A stretch of 64,000 nucleotides of DNA. Origin: Viscum album. Lineage: Eukaryota; Streptophyta; Magnoliopsida; Santalales; Viscaceae. Location: the NCBI GenBank assembly GCA_963277665.1, contig OY728131.1, positions 1,389,820,688 through 1,389,884,687 on the forward strand, read 5' to 3'. Shown here one piece after another: positions 15,452 to 27,853 of this stretch; within the stretch, counting starts at the first letter, position 1; each line of letters opens with the position of its first letter. The position numbers and the translations under genes were made by a program. A model generated the notes under the pieces. That model worked only from the letters and a program-made list of their open reading frames with translations. It was not told the origin of the DNA and did no database searches.

Positions 15452-15544
15452 GATGGGTGGATACTTGATAAACCAATGATGGGTGGTTATGTGATAATCT
15501 AATGAAGTGTGGTTAAATGATAAACCATGTTATTAGATCATCCA
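15452..15544 (+). repeat. 26-bp minisatellite in outer left LTR, split by insertion
   Basis: The units follow GATGGGTGGTTAnnTGATAA, with starts near 15452, 15478 and 15504. The array continues after the inner element, with a degenerate unit from 27854 ending at the CCAATGCATTGG palindrome. It aligns with the five-unit array at 34578-34707 in the right LTR. Confidence 0.75.
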
Positions 15545-16140
15545 TATAAGGCCCGACCTTACAAATTAATTTATATTGAATTAAATGAATAATTTCCATT
15601 GAGGATATTTTCAGGTTTAGAGTTTTTGAGAATCATATCATAACTATTACATCTCAAAAGAATACACAGGAGACACTTCTACAGAGTTTCCTTTTTTTTT
15701 TACAAAAGATGAACTCTTCAAAAAAAGAGTCATGTCTAGTTCCATGTTTAAGACAACATGACATTTCATTGATCCTATCCTTGACCCTATTCCACAATAT
15801 TTCATGTGAAAAAAATTACAAAAAATACTTGGGATTAGAATAAAAACCTATGTAAGGGATACACGAAGAATGAAAACTTTTAGTTTTTCAAAAAAACAAT
15901 TGAACCATCAATACATTATAAAAGTAATATTTTTCAACATTATGATGTAGTAAATACACTTCACTGAATAAAAGATCATTATTTACCCTTTTGTAATCAA
16001 AATATTACCATAAAACCCATATAAATAACACATAACATATAAAGGTAACTTGGAACAAAAACATACTTAAATGGAATACCCATACGGTCGACATCCATAC
16101 ATATCACTTAATGGAATAACAATACGCCTGACTTCCATAC

Positions 16141-16230
16141 CCAATGCATTGGAGGTTATAACATAACCACCCTTCCTGGTATTCACGGCACCACCCGTCA
16201 TATGGTTTATCACATAACCACCCGTCAAAT
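16141..16230 (-). repeat. CCAATGCATTGG palindrome and minisatellite, inner 3' LTR
   Basis: The perfect 12-bp palindrome at 16141-16152 is followed on the + strand by about three units of the ACCACCCGTCAnATG type, the reverse complement of the 26-bp unit of the outer LTRs. One unit is scrambled. The same arrangement is at 24612-24700. Confidence 0.7.
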
Positions 16231-16993
16231 GTCCAAGTACCATATTAAAATATTAAGAAATTAAAAAAATATAATGGAAAGAAAACATTTCCACGTTTCG
16301 ATGAAAATATATCATTTAAATATATTGACATAACAATCCCATAATATAAACCATTTTCAATACCAAAATACATAAAAGCGTATATGTTATTTATTTCTTT
16401 TTCAAAACATTACGGCATGTTGAGGAAGCCAAAGAACAAATAATACTCGCGGCGACGGAAAAGGTCGTTGTCGCCATGTACGTTAAAATATACATTCCTT
16501 TTTTTTCATTTAGTAAAAATATTTGTAGAAAAATATTCATTTTGTATAAAATTAAAAGTGAAATGGGTTTATACACCGTATAAAAGAAAGTTGGGTATAA
16601 AACAAAACACGCCTCAATGAAAGGAGATTGAGACGAAGTCCCTTACCTCGTTTCTGACTTGACTCGGTCGCTCTTTAATCTCTTGAATAATAAAATACTG
16701 TTAATATCTACTTGCTTAAGAACCTTTTTCAAGATTATTATTTCTTTTATATAACTTATTTCAATGTTATAAACATTATGTAATCATTTAAGTTAATAAT
16801 GTTTGTTTTGTCGATATTTGGTTCTTAAGTCAAAAATGGACTTCTTACAATTACATGTTGTTCATGTGGTCAAAGGTTCATTATATCCAGAGTTATATTA
16901 CTTATTTTGATATCATATATATCATATATATCCAGCATATACATGTATTTATAATATTACATTACATTTATATGTAAGAAATGAATTACACTC

Positions 16994-17028
16994 TTCATGG
17001 AGACGGTAAGTCGTACGTACGCATGAAC
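16994..17028 (-). promoter_or_regulatory. Conserved GTACGTAC motif, inner 3' LTR
   Basis: On the - strand this block starts GTTCATGCGTACGTACG and ends CATGAA. It is the best preserved of the copies. Read on the + strand it contains ACGGTAAGT, a good 5' splice-donor match antisense to the element; this may be chance. Confidence 0.5.
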
Positions 17029-17743
17029 GCTACTTTCATTTATATTTTGTATTTGATGGAGTGAAATAATAATGATATAAAGGTATATTATAATTACAAT
17101 ATAATATCATATATAATATCATTAACTCCATCCTTTATACATCCCAAATATGGAATTAATGAATCAAATCACTTTGAGGGGGTGGTAGTCTGCACTTCCT
17201 AAAATGAAGATATCGTGTTTACCCATAATGGAAACCATAAAGGTATGCCATAAATTAAAAATCCAGAAGCATAAGGAAAATATAAACATAATATATATCA
17301 TATATAAATATAGTGACATCTTAATGGCCACCATTAAGGGTGTTAAAAAAAGATTGAACAATCATCATTTTGTGAGGCGGAAATTTTCCAACCACAGAAA
17401 CAGTATGTTCTTTAACCATTAGACTGAGGTGTGTGTAAGTGTAAATAAAATACATCTCATAACAACATACTATTATATTTAAGATATTGTTTTTGATAAA
17501 AAAGTAATTAATTAAAATAGTTCATGGGATGGAGAAGCAAAATTAAACAAAAGGACACAAGTGAAGACATTACCTTTAAATCGGGTAAATCCTCTTGGTT
17601 TAAACAAAAGGGGTTTCTTGAAGAGATTTATTACTAAGAAAAGGATTCTAGGATGAGGAGGGGGATGTGGAGGGATAAACTGAGCAAATATTGGCTGACT
17701 CAAAGGATTGAGAGGTGTGGGTAAGGTGGTAGAGGTGGGTGCC

Positions 17744-17752
17744 TTTTTTATA
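17744..17752 (-). promoter_or_regulatory. LTR TATA box, inner 3' LTR
   Basis: TATAAAAAA on the - strand lies at the position matching the box in the partner LTR and in both outer LTRs. It is about 720 bp upstream of the GTACGTAC motif, as in the other copies. Confidence 0.55.
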
Positions 17753-19380
17753 AGTGGGAGGAGGGGCACTCTTGGAATATTATAAAATGATACCTTATTA
17801 TATAATATGTTTTTTATTTTAAAGGTCCCACAATTAAATATTTCGAGGATAAGGTAATATGAGTTCTAAATACACCCATCCAATAAGTTTTTGACATGTT
17901 TAGGTCTTAGATTTTACATTTTCTTTTCATTTTATTTAAATTGTTAAATAATGAGGTAATCGCTCCATCATCATGGTGTCATAAATAATTTAATTTATTT
18001 AATGTATAAAAATTAAAAAAATATCATGATGTGGGAAATCTTTTTAAATTTATAATAAATATTTATAGTCCAAAACATGACTTCTATAACCCTGTGTAAA
18101 AGTTGTTTTAGTAAAACAATACATGTTTGTGACATTTTCATTTTAACTTAAAATAAATTGTTATTAATGTAATATTCTTACCCAAGTGGCTCCATGGGGT
18201 CCCCAAGTTGACCCATGGATTGTCGTGGTCGGCCATGACACATCCAATAAGGTTAGGACATGTTTCAAAGTCATTTCAAATTACTATAACATTATCTTTA
18301 CCTTAAATTACACTAATTACCTTTAATCGTGATTAATAAAACATAAAATCTACAATTCACCAAAAAATTATTTTAATCCCATTGAACCACATTTTACATC
18401 CTAATGACCACCATGTCTATACGATTTTTTATATTCAATTCAAAAAATTGGTACAGTTTCATTTAAATGAAAAATCAGTTTTTTTAACTACCACTTAGTG
18501 GTTTCACTATTCATCAAAAATTGTAGTTTTCGAACAAAATACCAAAATTTAACCCTAATCTATAATTGATATTCCTAATTCAAAAATGATTTCTATTTTA
18601 TAAAATTCAAAACATATAAGTTTAATTAATTAATTTAATAATTACTTCCTGCTGTCAAACCGAATAGCATGTTTTTGTGAAACAATATATATCAACAGAT
18701 TGACACTAGTTTAAGTCCAATTTCAAAGTGAAATTAATTCAATGAACACTATTGTATTAAATGGTAAAAATATATTATAATTTCTCTTTAAAAGAAATTC
18801 AAATTAAAATCTAATCGAATTAATAAATTAGATTAAAAAGAGGTTTTGAATTAAAATACAACATTTTTCACTATTCATTAAAAAAATGAACTTTATCGAA
18901 AAAATACCAAAAAATTACACAATGTAAATTTTGATATCCATATTCTAAAGAAGAATTGTATTTGGTCCAATAGAATTTATAAGAGTGACCAAAACTATAT
19001 TAAAATAGGTTTCTCCATCCAAAAAGCGATAATTCGGCCTTTTAGTGAATATTAGAGTATCTATGACTAAAATTGAATTATTTTCTTTTATTTAGCCTTT
19101 ACCTATTATTGGATAAATGAATAAACAATTAACAAACTTTTATAATCATATTTTAGTTATTTATATTCATTCCCGCCAATACAACAACTATGTGTTAACT
19201 ACCATTTAAAATAATATTATTATATTACTAGGGTGTAACGTAATATTTCAAAAAACTCGTTGTTGTGTATCAGGTTTGCTATCGAACATAGAAACCCCTT
19301 TAAAGTGAAATTAATATTTTATTCAAAAATAATAATAAAAATGAAAATTCATTATTCATTATTTAAATTGGATGTTACAG

Positions 19381-19397
19381 CATTCCTCCCTTTTGGG
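19381..19397 (-). other. Polypurine tract of inner element
   Basis: The - strand reads CCCAAAAGGGAGGAATG directly before the 3' LTR start (TGTAACATCC). Purine-rich DNA at this place primes plus-strand synthesis in LTR elements and confirms the orientation. Confidence 0.75.
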
Positions 19398-19414
19398 AAT
19401 TGCTTCCTCGCAAT

Positions 19415-20840
19415 TTTATTCACTTATCAAAATAAGTGGGTGTATTTATCCCTCATATAATTTTCAGATTTCCATGTTGACTCTTCAACCATATATGTTT
19501 TCCACAAAACATTTACCGGGTGAATTACCTTATTCCACAACACTTTCTCTCTACAGACAAGAATCTAGACATGTTGTTCTTCATAAGAGAGATTCTCTTC
19601 CAACTGAACTACCTCTGGGCTAAAAACATGATATAGATCTGGCATATATTTTCTTTACATCGAAACATGAAAAACACTGTGTACCTGAGATAATCTCGGA
19701 GGTAAATCCACTCTGTAAGCAACTGATCCAACACTCTCCAGAATTTCATATGGTATAATAAACATTGGACTCAGCTTACATTTCATACCAAATCACATCA
19801 CACATTTCCATGGTGAAACATTGAGAAAAACATGATCACCAACCTCGATAGATAGATCATTGCACCAGTTATTCGCTTAACTTTTCTGCCTGCTCTGAGT
19901 TGTTCTCATGTGTTTCTTAATCAACTAAACTTTTTCTTCCATCTCTTCTACCAATTTCGGTCCCATCAACTTTAGTTCACCTATATCATCCCAAAAAGCT
20001 GGTATTCGACACTGCTTCCAATATAATGCTTCAAACGAAGCCATATGTATACTAGAATGAAAACTATTATTATATGAAAATTCAACCAAATAAAGATGCT
20101 GGTCCCAAATTCCCTGATAATCCATCGAGAAAAAACATAGCATGTCCTCCAAGGTAGTAATTGTTCGTTCTTACTTCCCTTCTAATTGAGGATGAAAAGT
20201 TGTAATAAAATTTAATTCAGTACCCAACGACTTCTGAAGGCCTTTCCAAAAGATAGAAGTCAACCTGAGATCACGATCATATACAATGGAGAGGGGAACT
20301 CCATTGAACCTGACTATCTCTTTAGAATAAAACCGAGCAAGTTGATCTAGATACAAAGTATATCAAATATGAAGGAAATCAACAGATTTATTCAATCTAT
20401 CAACAATAACCCAGATTGCATTATTGCCTTGATATGTCTTTGGTAATCCCACAACAAATTCCACGGATATATTTTCCCATTTCCACTATGGCATCGGTAA
20501 TGACTGCACCATCCCTTTCAGTAAATACCGCTCTTTTTTAACGTGCTGAAACGTCAAACACTTCACAGTAAAATCGGCAATATCTCTTTTCATTCCATCC
20601 AACCAGTAATACTCCCGCAGATCCCTGTACATCTTAGTACTGCCAGGATGAACTGAAAACGCAGAACTATGAGCCTCACATAACATCTTATTCTTCAAAT
20701 GTGAATCAAAAGTAACACATAATCTCTTCCCAAACCTCAAAACACAATCATTATCAATGTTAAATTCAAGCAACTAACCCATCTGAACAAGCTCTACCTT
20801 TTTCTACAACCCACTGTCTTTCTTCTACGCATGCTTAATT
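19415..20840 (-). pseudogene. Integrase with chromodomain-like C-terminus, broken (inner element)
   Basis: The product would be the integrase part of the polyprotein, which inserts the cDNA into the genome. Pieces can be read across several interrupted frames. The zinc-binding region (20486-20773) keeps both His residues, but the second Cys of its CLxC pair is Phe. In the catalytic core the first Asp, usually in a MDFV-type motif, reads VEFV. The second Asp is present in YDRD near 20270, and the Glu is present in ERTITTLEDML near 20130. A stop splits the stretch before ERTI. The region up to 19415 reads KLSP, VAYRVDLPP and then EESTWKSENYMRDKY, the ending typical of Tekay chromodomains. Such chromodomains are thought to guide insertion to heterochromatin. 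The gene is inactive. Confidence 0.8.
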
Positions 20841-20879
20841 CTGTTTGATAGAGATGATCTCACTGACACCTGAAACAAA

Positions 20880-21565
20880 ACAGAAGATCTTACTGCACCA
20901 ACAAATTCTATACCAAAGTTCATCAAATCAAAAACCAAAGGATCTCATTTCGAACGTAGCATGGTTAATAAAGAATTACTTTTTTGACTCAAAGAATCAG
21001 CAACTTTATTTGAATTTCCCGAATAGTAATAAATTGAACAATCATAATCCTTGATTAATTCCAGCCATATCCTCTATCTCATTTTCAATTCTTTCTGAGT
21101 GAATATATACTTTAAACTTTTGTGATCAGTATATATTTCACAATATACTCCATAGAAATGATGCCTCCAAATTTTTAGAGCAAAAACAACAACAGCTAAT
21201 TCCCAATCATGAGTAGGGTAAGTTTCCACATGAGTTTTCAACTGACGTGAAGCATAAGAAAATACCTGATCATTCTACATAAGGACACAACCATGTCCCA
21301 TCAATGATGAATCACTATAAATAAAATACTCCCCCTTCCTGGAAAGAAGTTCCAAAACTAGTGCATTCACCAAACTTCTTTTCAACTCTTGAAAAAAATC
21401 ATCATATTCTTTTGTCCAGATAATCTTAACACCCTACCAAGTTAGAAATGTCATTGGACTAGATAACCATGAAACATTTTCAACAAACCACTGGTAATGA
21501 CCTAACAAACCAAGAAAACTACAGATCTCGGTTACATTTGTGGGTCATGGCCATTCTTCAACAAC
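20880..21565 (-). pseudogene. RNase H domain of pol, broken (inner element)
   Basis: This is the RT connection and RNase H part of pol, which degrades the RNA strand of the RNA-DNA hybrid. On the - strand one can read EICSFLGLLGHYQWFVENVS (connection), then [27 protein letters not shown] and [10 protein letters not shown], the usual landmarks in order, ending with KVADSLSQK. Several TAG stops interrupt it, for example just after GCVLM. It follows the RT piece with normal spacing and precedes the integrase zinc-binding region. It is non-functional. Confidence 0.8.
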
Positions 21566-21589
21566 TTTTGTTTTATCAGGATCAACAGT

Positions 21590-22240
21590 TATGAAATTTT
21601 TTGAAACAATGTGACCAAGGAATGAAATTTGTTGTAACCAAAACCCACACTTGCTGAATTTTCCATACAGTTTATTTTATTTTATGTTTTTCAAGATAAC
21701 CCTTAAATTACTTTCATGTTCCTCTTTACTTTTATAAAACACCAAAATTTCATCAATGAAAACAACCAAAAACTTATCCAAAAACTCATGGAAAATTCTA
21801 ATCATAAGGTCCATGAATACAGCAGGTCCATTGGTTAACCCAAAAAGCATAACTACAAATTCATAATGGCCATAACTAGTACGGAATACAGTCTTCAAAA
21901 TGCATTATCTTTTACTTTCAACTGATGGTACCCTAACCTCAAATCAATCATTGAAAAATATTGTGCACCCTAGAGCTGATCAAAAAAAATCATCGATATG
22001 AGGGAAAGGATACTTATTCTTAATAGTGATGTTATTCAAGGCTCTATAATCAATGCAAAGACTCATTGAACCATCTTTATTTTTAACAAAAAATACAGGA
22101 GCACCCCATGGTGATGTGCTATGTCGAATGAAACCTTTATCTCATAACTCCTGCAATCGCTTCCTTAACTCTAAAAGTTCATCTTGATCCATTCAATAAG
22201 GGGGTTTTGAAATTGCCTTAGAATCAGGAACTAAGTCAAC
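21590..22240 (-). pseudogene. Reverse transcriptase, broken, active site altered (inner element)
   Basis: The Ty3/gypsy RT landmarks are readable on the - strand: [39 protein letters not shown], then [14 protein letters not shown] and [10 protein letters not shown]. The last is the catalytic F-I-D-D motif with its second Asp changed to Glu (21749-21760), which is expected to abolish activity. Stops and one or more frameshifts split the domain near 21.9 kb. The longest open piece (21677-21898) holds the active-site end. Confidence 0.85.
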
Positions 22241-22249
22241 AATAACTTC

Positions 22250-22790
22250 AACTTCCCTATCATGAATAATACTAGACATCTCATCAGGAAAAACATCAAG
22301 ATACTCATTTACCACTGGCACATCATTAATCTGAATAGTTCCTTTATTTTCAACAATATTTTCTAGGCAACATTCATTTCAATATTTTAATAGTTTCTCA
22401 ACATCCTAATATGTTATCAAAAGAAAGGGTTCATTATTGTACACAAAATTAAAATCTTTCTAAAAAGATACCATTTTAGCTCTGTAGTCAATCTTAGCAT
22501 GATAAATGGAATGCCAATCCATTCCCAAAATAACATCAAACTCTACTACATGCAAAACAATATGGTTTGTAGGTATATTCTATCCGCACAAAAGGATAGG
22601 AAGGTTCTTATAATTTCTTTTTGTATCAATGTTTCCTCCAGGTGTTTTTACCATATTTTCAGGATTCATATATTGAGATGAAATTCCCAATTTACTATAA
22701 AACTACTCAAAAAAGAAAGAATGTGTAGACCCTGAATCAAACAACACATTGGAACAATCTAAAAAAACAAACAGTGTACCTGATACTACT
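22250..22790 (-). pseudogene. Aspartic protease region, broken (inner element)
   Basis: The protease would cut the gag-pol polyprotein. The - strand reads LFDSGSTHSFF with the active-site Asp-Ser-Gly at 22730-22738. Further on comes EFDVILGMDWHS near 22513-22545, the hydrophobic-glycine motif that closes the active site, and then YLDVFPDEM in the linker to RT. Stops occur between these motifs. The order protease then RT with no integrase between them is that of Ty3/gypsy, not Ty1/copia. Confidence 0.8.
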
Positions 22791-22899
22791 TCATTCGATG
22801 GCCCAACATCTACTGAAGTAGTTGCAAAGGATTTCACCACCCCTATCTGCTTGTAGTCTGGCATCTTTCCACCATTTGAGTTCTTTGTTAGAGACTCAT

Positions 22900-23980
22900 T
22901 TTTTAATGACCCATTTCATTACACATAAAACATCTTACCTCTATATTTTCATTACCTTCTTTATCATCTTCCTTACAGTTACGAGCAATGTGACCAAACT
23001 TACCACACCGAAATCACATTACAGACTTGGATAATAATTCTCCAGGATGCATTTTAACACACTTATCACAGGATGGATATTTGGTTTTCTTACCTCCTTA
23101 CTTATTTGATGAATTCTTCCCCTTTTACTGCCAACTAGACCACTTATACTGTTGTTTAGCGAAAAACACCTGATCATCGGAAAACTCCATTTCAACCTTC
23201 TCTGCACATCGAACAATTTTTTCATAAATTTTGAAATAACGAGAAGCTAAAGCCCTTTGATACATTGGCTTTGACACTAAGTAAAAACTTTTTATTTTAC
23301 TATCAAGATCTCATATGAAATTTGGAGAATACCTTTCCAATCGAGTGAACTTTGCATCATAAGCATCCACTGAGTCAACCTCCTGTCTCAATTCTACGAA
23401 TTATTGTTCCATCCTAAGATGAACCACCATAGGAAAATATTTCTCCAGAAACATTCCATTGAATTCATCCTAGTGAAGATCATCAATCTCATCACTATCC
23501 CTGATATTTTTCACCATTGACCACCACTGATCATCTTCACCTTCAAAATGGTAAATAGGAAGACTACCCTTTTGATGTTCTGAACAACCCATGACATAAA
23601 AAATATTCTACAGTGCATTAATCCACCCTTCATCTAGCATAGGGTCAAATGATCCTCTGAATGATGGGGGATGTTTCCTTAGGAAATGTTCCACTACTGA
23701 CATGTTCCTCTGCAGTTGATCTGGCTGATCTCGTGCATGGATACCACCACCATTTATAGCCTAAGGCAACTATGCCATCACTGCAACAAACTGCTCAGTT
23801 CATATTCCGACCATCTCAGGTTGCTGATTTGGAAGGTTGTCTTCCTCCTGATGTCTTCCCAAATTAGCTTCCTTGTTTCCTCTACAGAAAACTATTCTGA
23901 ACAGACATGTCTTAGATGAAGCAACATTGTAATCTTCAAATTCTATAAAAAAAATTTGTATAATCTTTTAATAGAATTAT
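22900..23980 (-). pseudogene. gag, broken (inner element)
   Basis: Gag would build the virus-like particle. The - strand reads MSVVEHFLRKHPPSFRG, DEGWINAL, YHFEGEDDQWW, FLEKYFPMVV and DAYDAKFTRLERYSP, which follow the Retrotrans_gag pattern in order. After these come a CDKC half-knuckle and a CCHC knuckle ending CGKFGHIARNC (22975-23016), whose first Cys codon has become a stop. Several other TAG and TGA stops lie in the frame. It sits just inside the primer-binding site, as expected for the first gene. Confidence 0.8.
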
Positions 23981-24008
23981 AACTCTTAAAGTTTTCTAAA
24001 CTGACCAT

Positions 24009-24016
24009 TGATACCA
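24009..24016 (-). other. Primer-binding site, initiator-Met tRNA type (inner element)
   Basis: The - strand reads TGGTATCA two bases after the 5' LTR end. This is the start of the complement of the plant initiator-Met tRNA 3' end (TGGTATCAGAGC). The match weakens after eight bases. Confidence 0.75.
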
Positions 24017-24611
24017 ACTATAAGGCCCCGACCTTATAAATTACTTAATATTGAATTAAATGAATAATTCCCATTGAGTATCTTTGCAGGTTTATAGTTT
24101 TATATAATTAGATCATAACTATTATATCTCAAAAGATTACACAGTAGACACTTCTACAGAGTTTCCTTTTTGTTACAAAACATGAACTCTTAAAAAAATA
24201 GTCATGTCTAGTTCCATGTTTAAGACAACATGACTTTTCCTCGATCCCATCCTTGGCCATATTCCACATTATGTCTTATGTAAAACATTTCAAAAAAACA
24301 TGGGATGAGAATAAAATTCTCTGTAAGGGATACACGAAGAAGGAAAACTGTTAGTTTTTCAAAACAACTAGTAATCCATGAATACTTTATAAAAGTAATA
24401 TTTTTCACCGTTATGAAGTTGTAAATACTCTTCACTTAATAAAAAATCATTACTTACTCTTTTGTAACAAAATTATTACAATAAAACCCATATAAATAAC
24501 ACATAAAATATAAATCTAACTTGGGATATAATCATAATTAAATGGAATAACCATACTGTCGACTTCCACACATATCACTTAATAGAATATACTTACAGCC
24601 GACTTCTGTAC

Positions 24612-24700
24612 CTAATGCATTGGAGGTTATAACGTAAAAAGTCGTCCTAGTATTCACGAAACCACCCGTCATATGTCTTATCACGTAACCACCCGTCAAA
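24612..24700 (-). repeat. Minisatellite and near-palindrome, inner 5' LTR
   Basis: The palindrome is here CTAATGCATTGG (one change from CCAATGCATTGG). It is followed by degenerate units of the ACCACCCGTCAnATG type, as in the partner LTR. Confidence 0.65.
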
Positions 24701-25462
24701 TGTCCATATACCATTATAAAATCATAAGACATAAAACAAATATAATGGAAAGAAAACATTTCTACCTTTCAATCACAATATATCATTTAAATATATTGAC
24801 CTAACAATCCTATCATAAAAATGATTTTCAATACCAAAATACATAAAAGAGTATATGGTATTTATTTTATTTTAAAAACATTATGGCTTGTTGAGGAAGC
24901 CAAAGACCAAATAATACTCGATGTGGCGGAAAAGGTCATTGTCACCGCATACGTTAAAATAAACACTCCTTTTTTCATTTAGTTAAACGCTTCATAGAAA
25001 AAGAATAATTTTGTATCAAATTAAATTTCAGAGGGGTTTATAAACCTTATAAAAGAATGTTGTGTATAAAACAAAATATTCATCAATGAAAGGATATTGA
25101 GACGATATCCCTTATCTCGTGTCTAACTTGACTCAATCGCTCTTTAATCTCCTGAATAATAAACTAGTGTTAATAGCTACTTGCTTAAGAACAATTTTCA
25201 AGCTTATTATTCCTTTTATATAACTTATTTCCATGTTATAAACATTATTTAATGATTTAAGTTAATAATGTTAGTTTTGTCGATATTTGGTTCTTAAGTC
25301 AAAAATGGAATTCTTAAATTTACATGTTGTTCATGTGGTCAAAGGTTCATTCTATCCAGAGTAATATTCCTTATTTTGGTATCATATATATCATTTATTT
25401 CCATCATATACATTTATTTATAATAGTAAAAAACATTTAGAGGTAAGAAATGAATAGCACCA

Positions 25463-25497
25463 TTCATGGAGACGGTAAGCCGTACGTACGCATGAAC
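25463..25497 (-). promoter_or_regulatory. Conserved GTACGTAC motif, inner 5' LTR
   Basis: On the - strand it reads GTTCATGCGTACGTACGGC and ends CATGAA. Only one base in this 35-bp block differs from the partner LTR, although the flanks differ more often. Confidence 0.5.
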
Positions 25498-26213
25498 GCT
25501 ACTTTCATTTATATTTCTTATTTAATGGAGTGAAATAATAATTATATAAAGGTATATTATAATTATAGTATAATAGCATATATAATATCATAAAATCCAT
25601 CTTTTATACATACCACATATCGCATTAACGAATCAAATCATTTTGAGGGGGCGGTAGTCCGCATTTCCTAAAATGATGATATCGTGTTTACCCATAATGG
25701 AAACCATAATGGTATGCCATAAATTAAAAATACAGAAGAATAAGGAAAACATAAACATAATATATATCATATATAAATATAGTTACATCTTAATTTCCAC
25801 CATCAAAGGTGTTAAAATAATATTGAACAATCATCATTTCGAGAGGCATAAATTTCCCAACCACAGAAACAATATGTTTTTTAACCATTAAACGGTGATT
25901 TGTGTAAGTGTAAACCAAATACTTCTCATAAAAAAAATCCTCTTATATTTTAGATACATTTTTTTTTACAAAATTAATGAATAATAAGTGTTTAGGGGGA
26001 TGGATAAGAAAAATAAAACAAAAGGACACAAGTGAAGACATTACCTTTAAATCCGGTAACTCCTCTTGGTTTGAACAAAAGGGGTTTCTTGGAGAGCTTT
26101 CTGCCTAAGGAAAGGCTTATAGGATGAGGAGAGGGATGTGATGAGATAAAATTAGAAGATCTTGGCCGAGCCAATGGATTGATAGTTGTGGGTGTGGTGG
26201 TAGAGGAGGGGGC

Positions 26214-26221
26214 CTTTTATA
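26214..26221 (-). promoter_or_regulatory. LTR TATA box, inner 5' LTR
   Basis: TATAAAAG on the - strand. As this is the 5' LTR, it would have driven the genomic transcript of the inner element. Confidence 0.6.
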
Positions 26222-27853
26222 AGAGGGAGGATGTGCACTCTTGGAATGTTATAAAATGTGTCTTTATTATATAATGAGTTTCAGATATTAAAGATCTCAA
26301 AATTAATTATTTCTAGGATTAGGTGATAAGTTTTCGAAATCCACCCATCCAATAGGTTTTTGACAAGTGTAGGACTTTTATTTTACATTATCTTTTCATT
26401 TTATTTAAATCGTTAAATAATGAGGTAATTAGTGCATCATCATGGTGTCATAAATAATTTAATTTATTTAATGTCTAAAAATTATAAATCAAATATCATG
26501 ATGTAGGAAATATTTTTAACTTTATAATGATAATTTATAGTGTAAAATATGACTTGTATAATCCCGTGTAAATTTATTTAGTAAAACAATAAATATTTGT
26601 GACATTTGTATTATAACGTTAAATAAAAAGTTATTAATTTAATTTTCTTTCCCAAGTTGCTCAATTGGGTCCCCAAGTTGAGACATGGATTGTCTTGGTC
26701 AGCCATGACACATAAAATAGGGGTAGGAAATGTTTCATGGTCATTTCATTTTATTTTAAAATTATCTTTACCTTAAATTACACTAATTACCTTTAATCAC
26801 GATTAATAAAACTTAAAAGTTACTATACACTGAAAAATTATTTTAATTCCATTGAACCACATTTTACATTCCAATGAAAACCATGTATGTCGGATTTTTG
26901 AAATTCAATTAAAAAAGTGGGAATGTTTCATTTAAAAGAAAAATTAGTTTTTTTAACTACCACTTAGTGGTTTCACTATTCATCAAAAATTGAAGTTTTT
27001 CAAAAAAAGTACTAAAAATTCACCGTAAGAAATATTTGATATTTCGAATGAAAAAATTATGTCTATTTTAAAAAATTCAAAACATATAAGTTCCATTACT
27101 TAATTCATTAATTAATTCCTGCTAACAAAACACATATCGTGTTTTTATGAAACAATATATATCAGAAGTTTGACACTAGTTATGTCGAATTTCAAAGTGA
27201 AATTAATTCTAATGACCACAATTAGATTGAATGGTAAAAATATATTATAATTTCACATTAAAACCAATTGAAAAGATAATATAATCATATAAATAATTTA
27301 GATTAAAAAGTTGTTTTGAATTAAAATACAACATTTTTTATTATTCATTAAAAAATGAACTTTATCGGAAAAATACCAAAAATTTAAACAAAATAAATTT
27401 TGATGACCCGATTATAAAGAAGAATTTTATTTTTTTTAATAGAATTTATAATAGTGACTAAAAATATATTTAATGAGGTTTCTCCATCAAAAGGCGATAA
27501 TTTGTCCTTTTAGTGAATATTAGAGTATCTATGCCAAAAATTGAATTCATTTCTTATTTTAAGCATTTATCATTTATTTGATAAATGTAAAAACATTTAA
27601 AAAACTTATATAATAAAATTTTATTTATTTCTATTCATTCCCTCCAATACAACGACTATGTGCTAACTACCATTTAAAATAATATTATTATATTACTAGT
27701 GTGAAACATAAGATATCAAAGAAACTTGTTGTAGCGTATCAGGAATGCTATCGAACATATGAACAACTTTAACGTAAAATTTATATTTAATTCAAAAATA
27801 TTAAAAAATATGAAAATGTATTATTTTTTATTTACCTGGGATGTTACATTCCA

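Larger units (their letters stand above)
11910..15544 (+). repeat. Outer element left LTR, first part
   Basis: It starts TGTTACAAACCAGGTATTT right after the CAAGG duplication and matches 31058 onward block by block. It contains a TATA box, the GTACGTAC motif and the first units of the 26-bp minisatellite. It is cut at 15544 by the inner element and resumes at 27854. The last five bases, ATCCA, are the inner element's target duplication. Confidence 0.82.
15545..19379 (-). repeat. Inner element 3' LTR
   Basis: The 3835-bp LTR pairs with 24019-27848. Over the first 145 bp the two agree at roughly six of seven positions by eye. Because the inner and outer elements are related but opposed, this LTR also aligns as an inverted copy with the adjacent outer LTR (for example 16570-16680 against 15003-15110), giving a very large imperfect palindrome around 15.5 kb. 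Confidence 0.85.
15545..27848 (-). mobile_element. Inner Ty3/gypsy Tekay-type chromovirus with 3.8-kb LTRs, degenerate
   Basis: This - strand element has a complete layout. Its 5' LTR is 24019-27848 (3830 bp) and its 3' LTR 15545-19379 (3835 bp), around 4.6 kb of internal DNA. Read on the - strand, the LTRs start TGTAACATCC and end GGGCCTTATA, so the end is TG...TA and not the usual TG...CA. The imperfect target duplication is ATCCA (15540-15544) and TTCCA (27849-27853). A TGGTATCA primer-binding site matching initiator-Met tRNA sits two bases inside the 5' LTR, and a polypurine tract adjoins the 3' LTR. The domain order gag, protease, RT, RNase H, integrase with a C-terminal chromodomain-like end is that of chromoviruses. 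Many stops, frameshifts and altered catalytic residues show the copy is dead. Confidence 0.88.
24019..27848 (-). repeat. Inner element 5' LTR
   Basis: The 3830-bp partner of 15545-19379 has the same internal order on the - strand: start, TATA box at 26221, GTACGTAC motif at 25497, minisatellite at 24700, end. It is flanked by TTCCA (27849-27853), the right target duplication. Confidence 0.85.

Noticed and set aside
17512..17769. 85-codon - strand frame with a Pro-rich start and KPLLFKPRG, also found at 25992-26174
   Set aside because: Its presence in both copies follows from both being LTRs of one element. The frame spans the TATA box, and the outer LTRs do not keep it, so there is no independent sign of coding.
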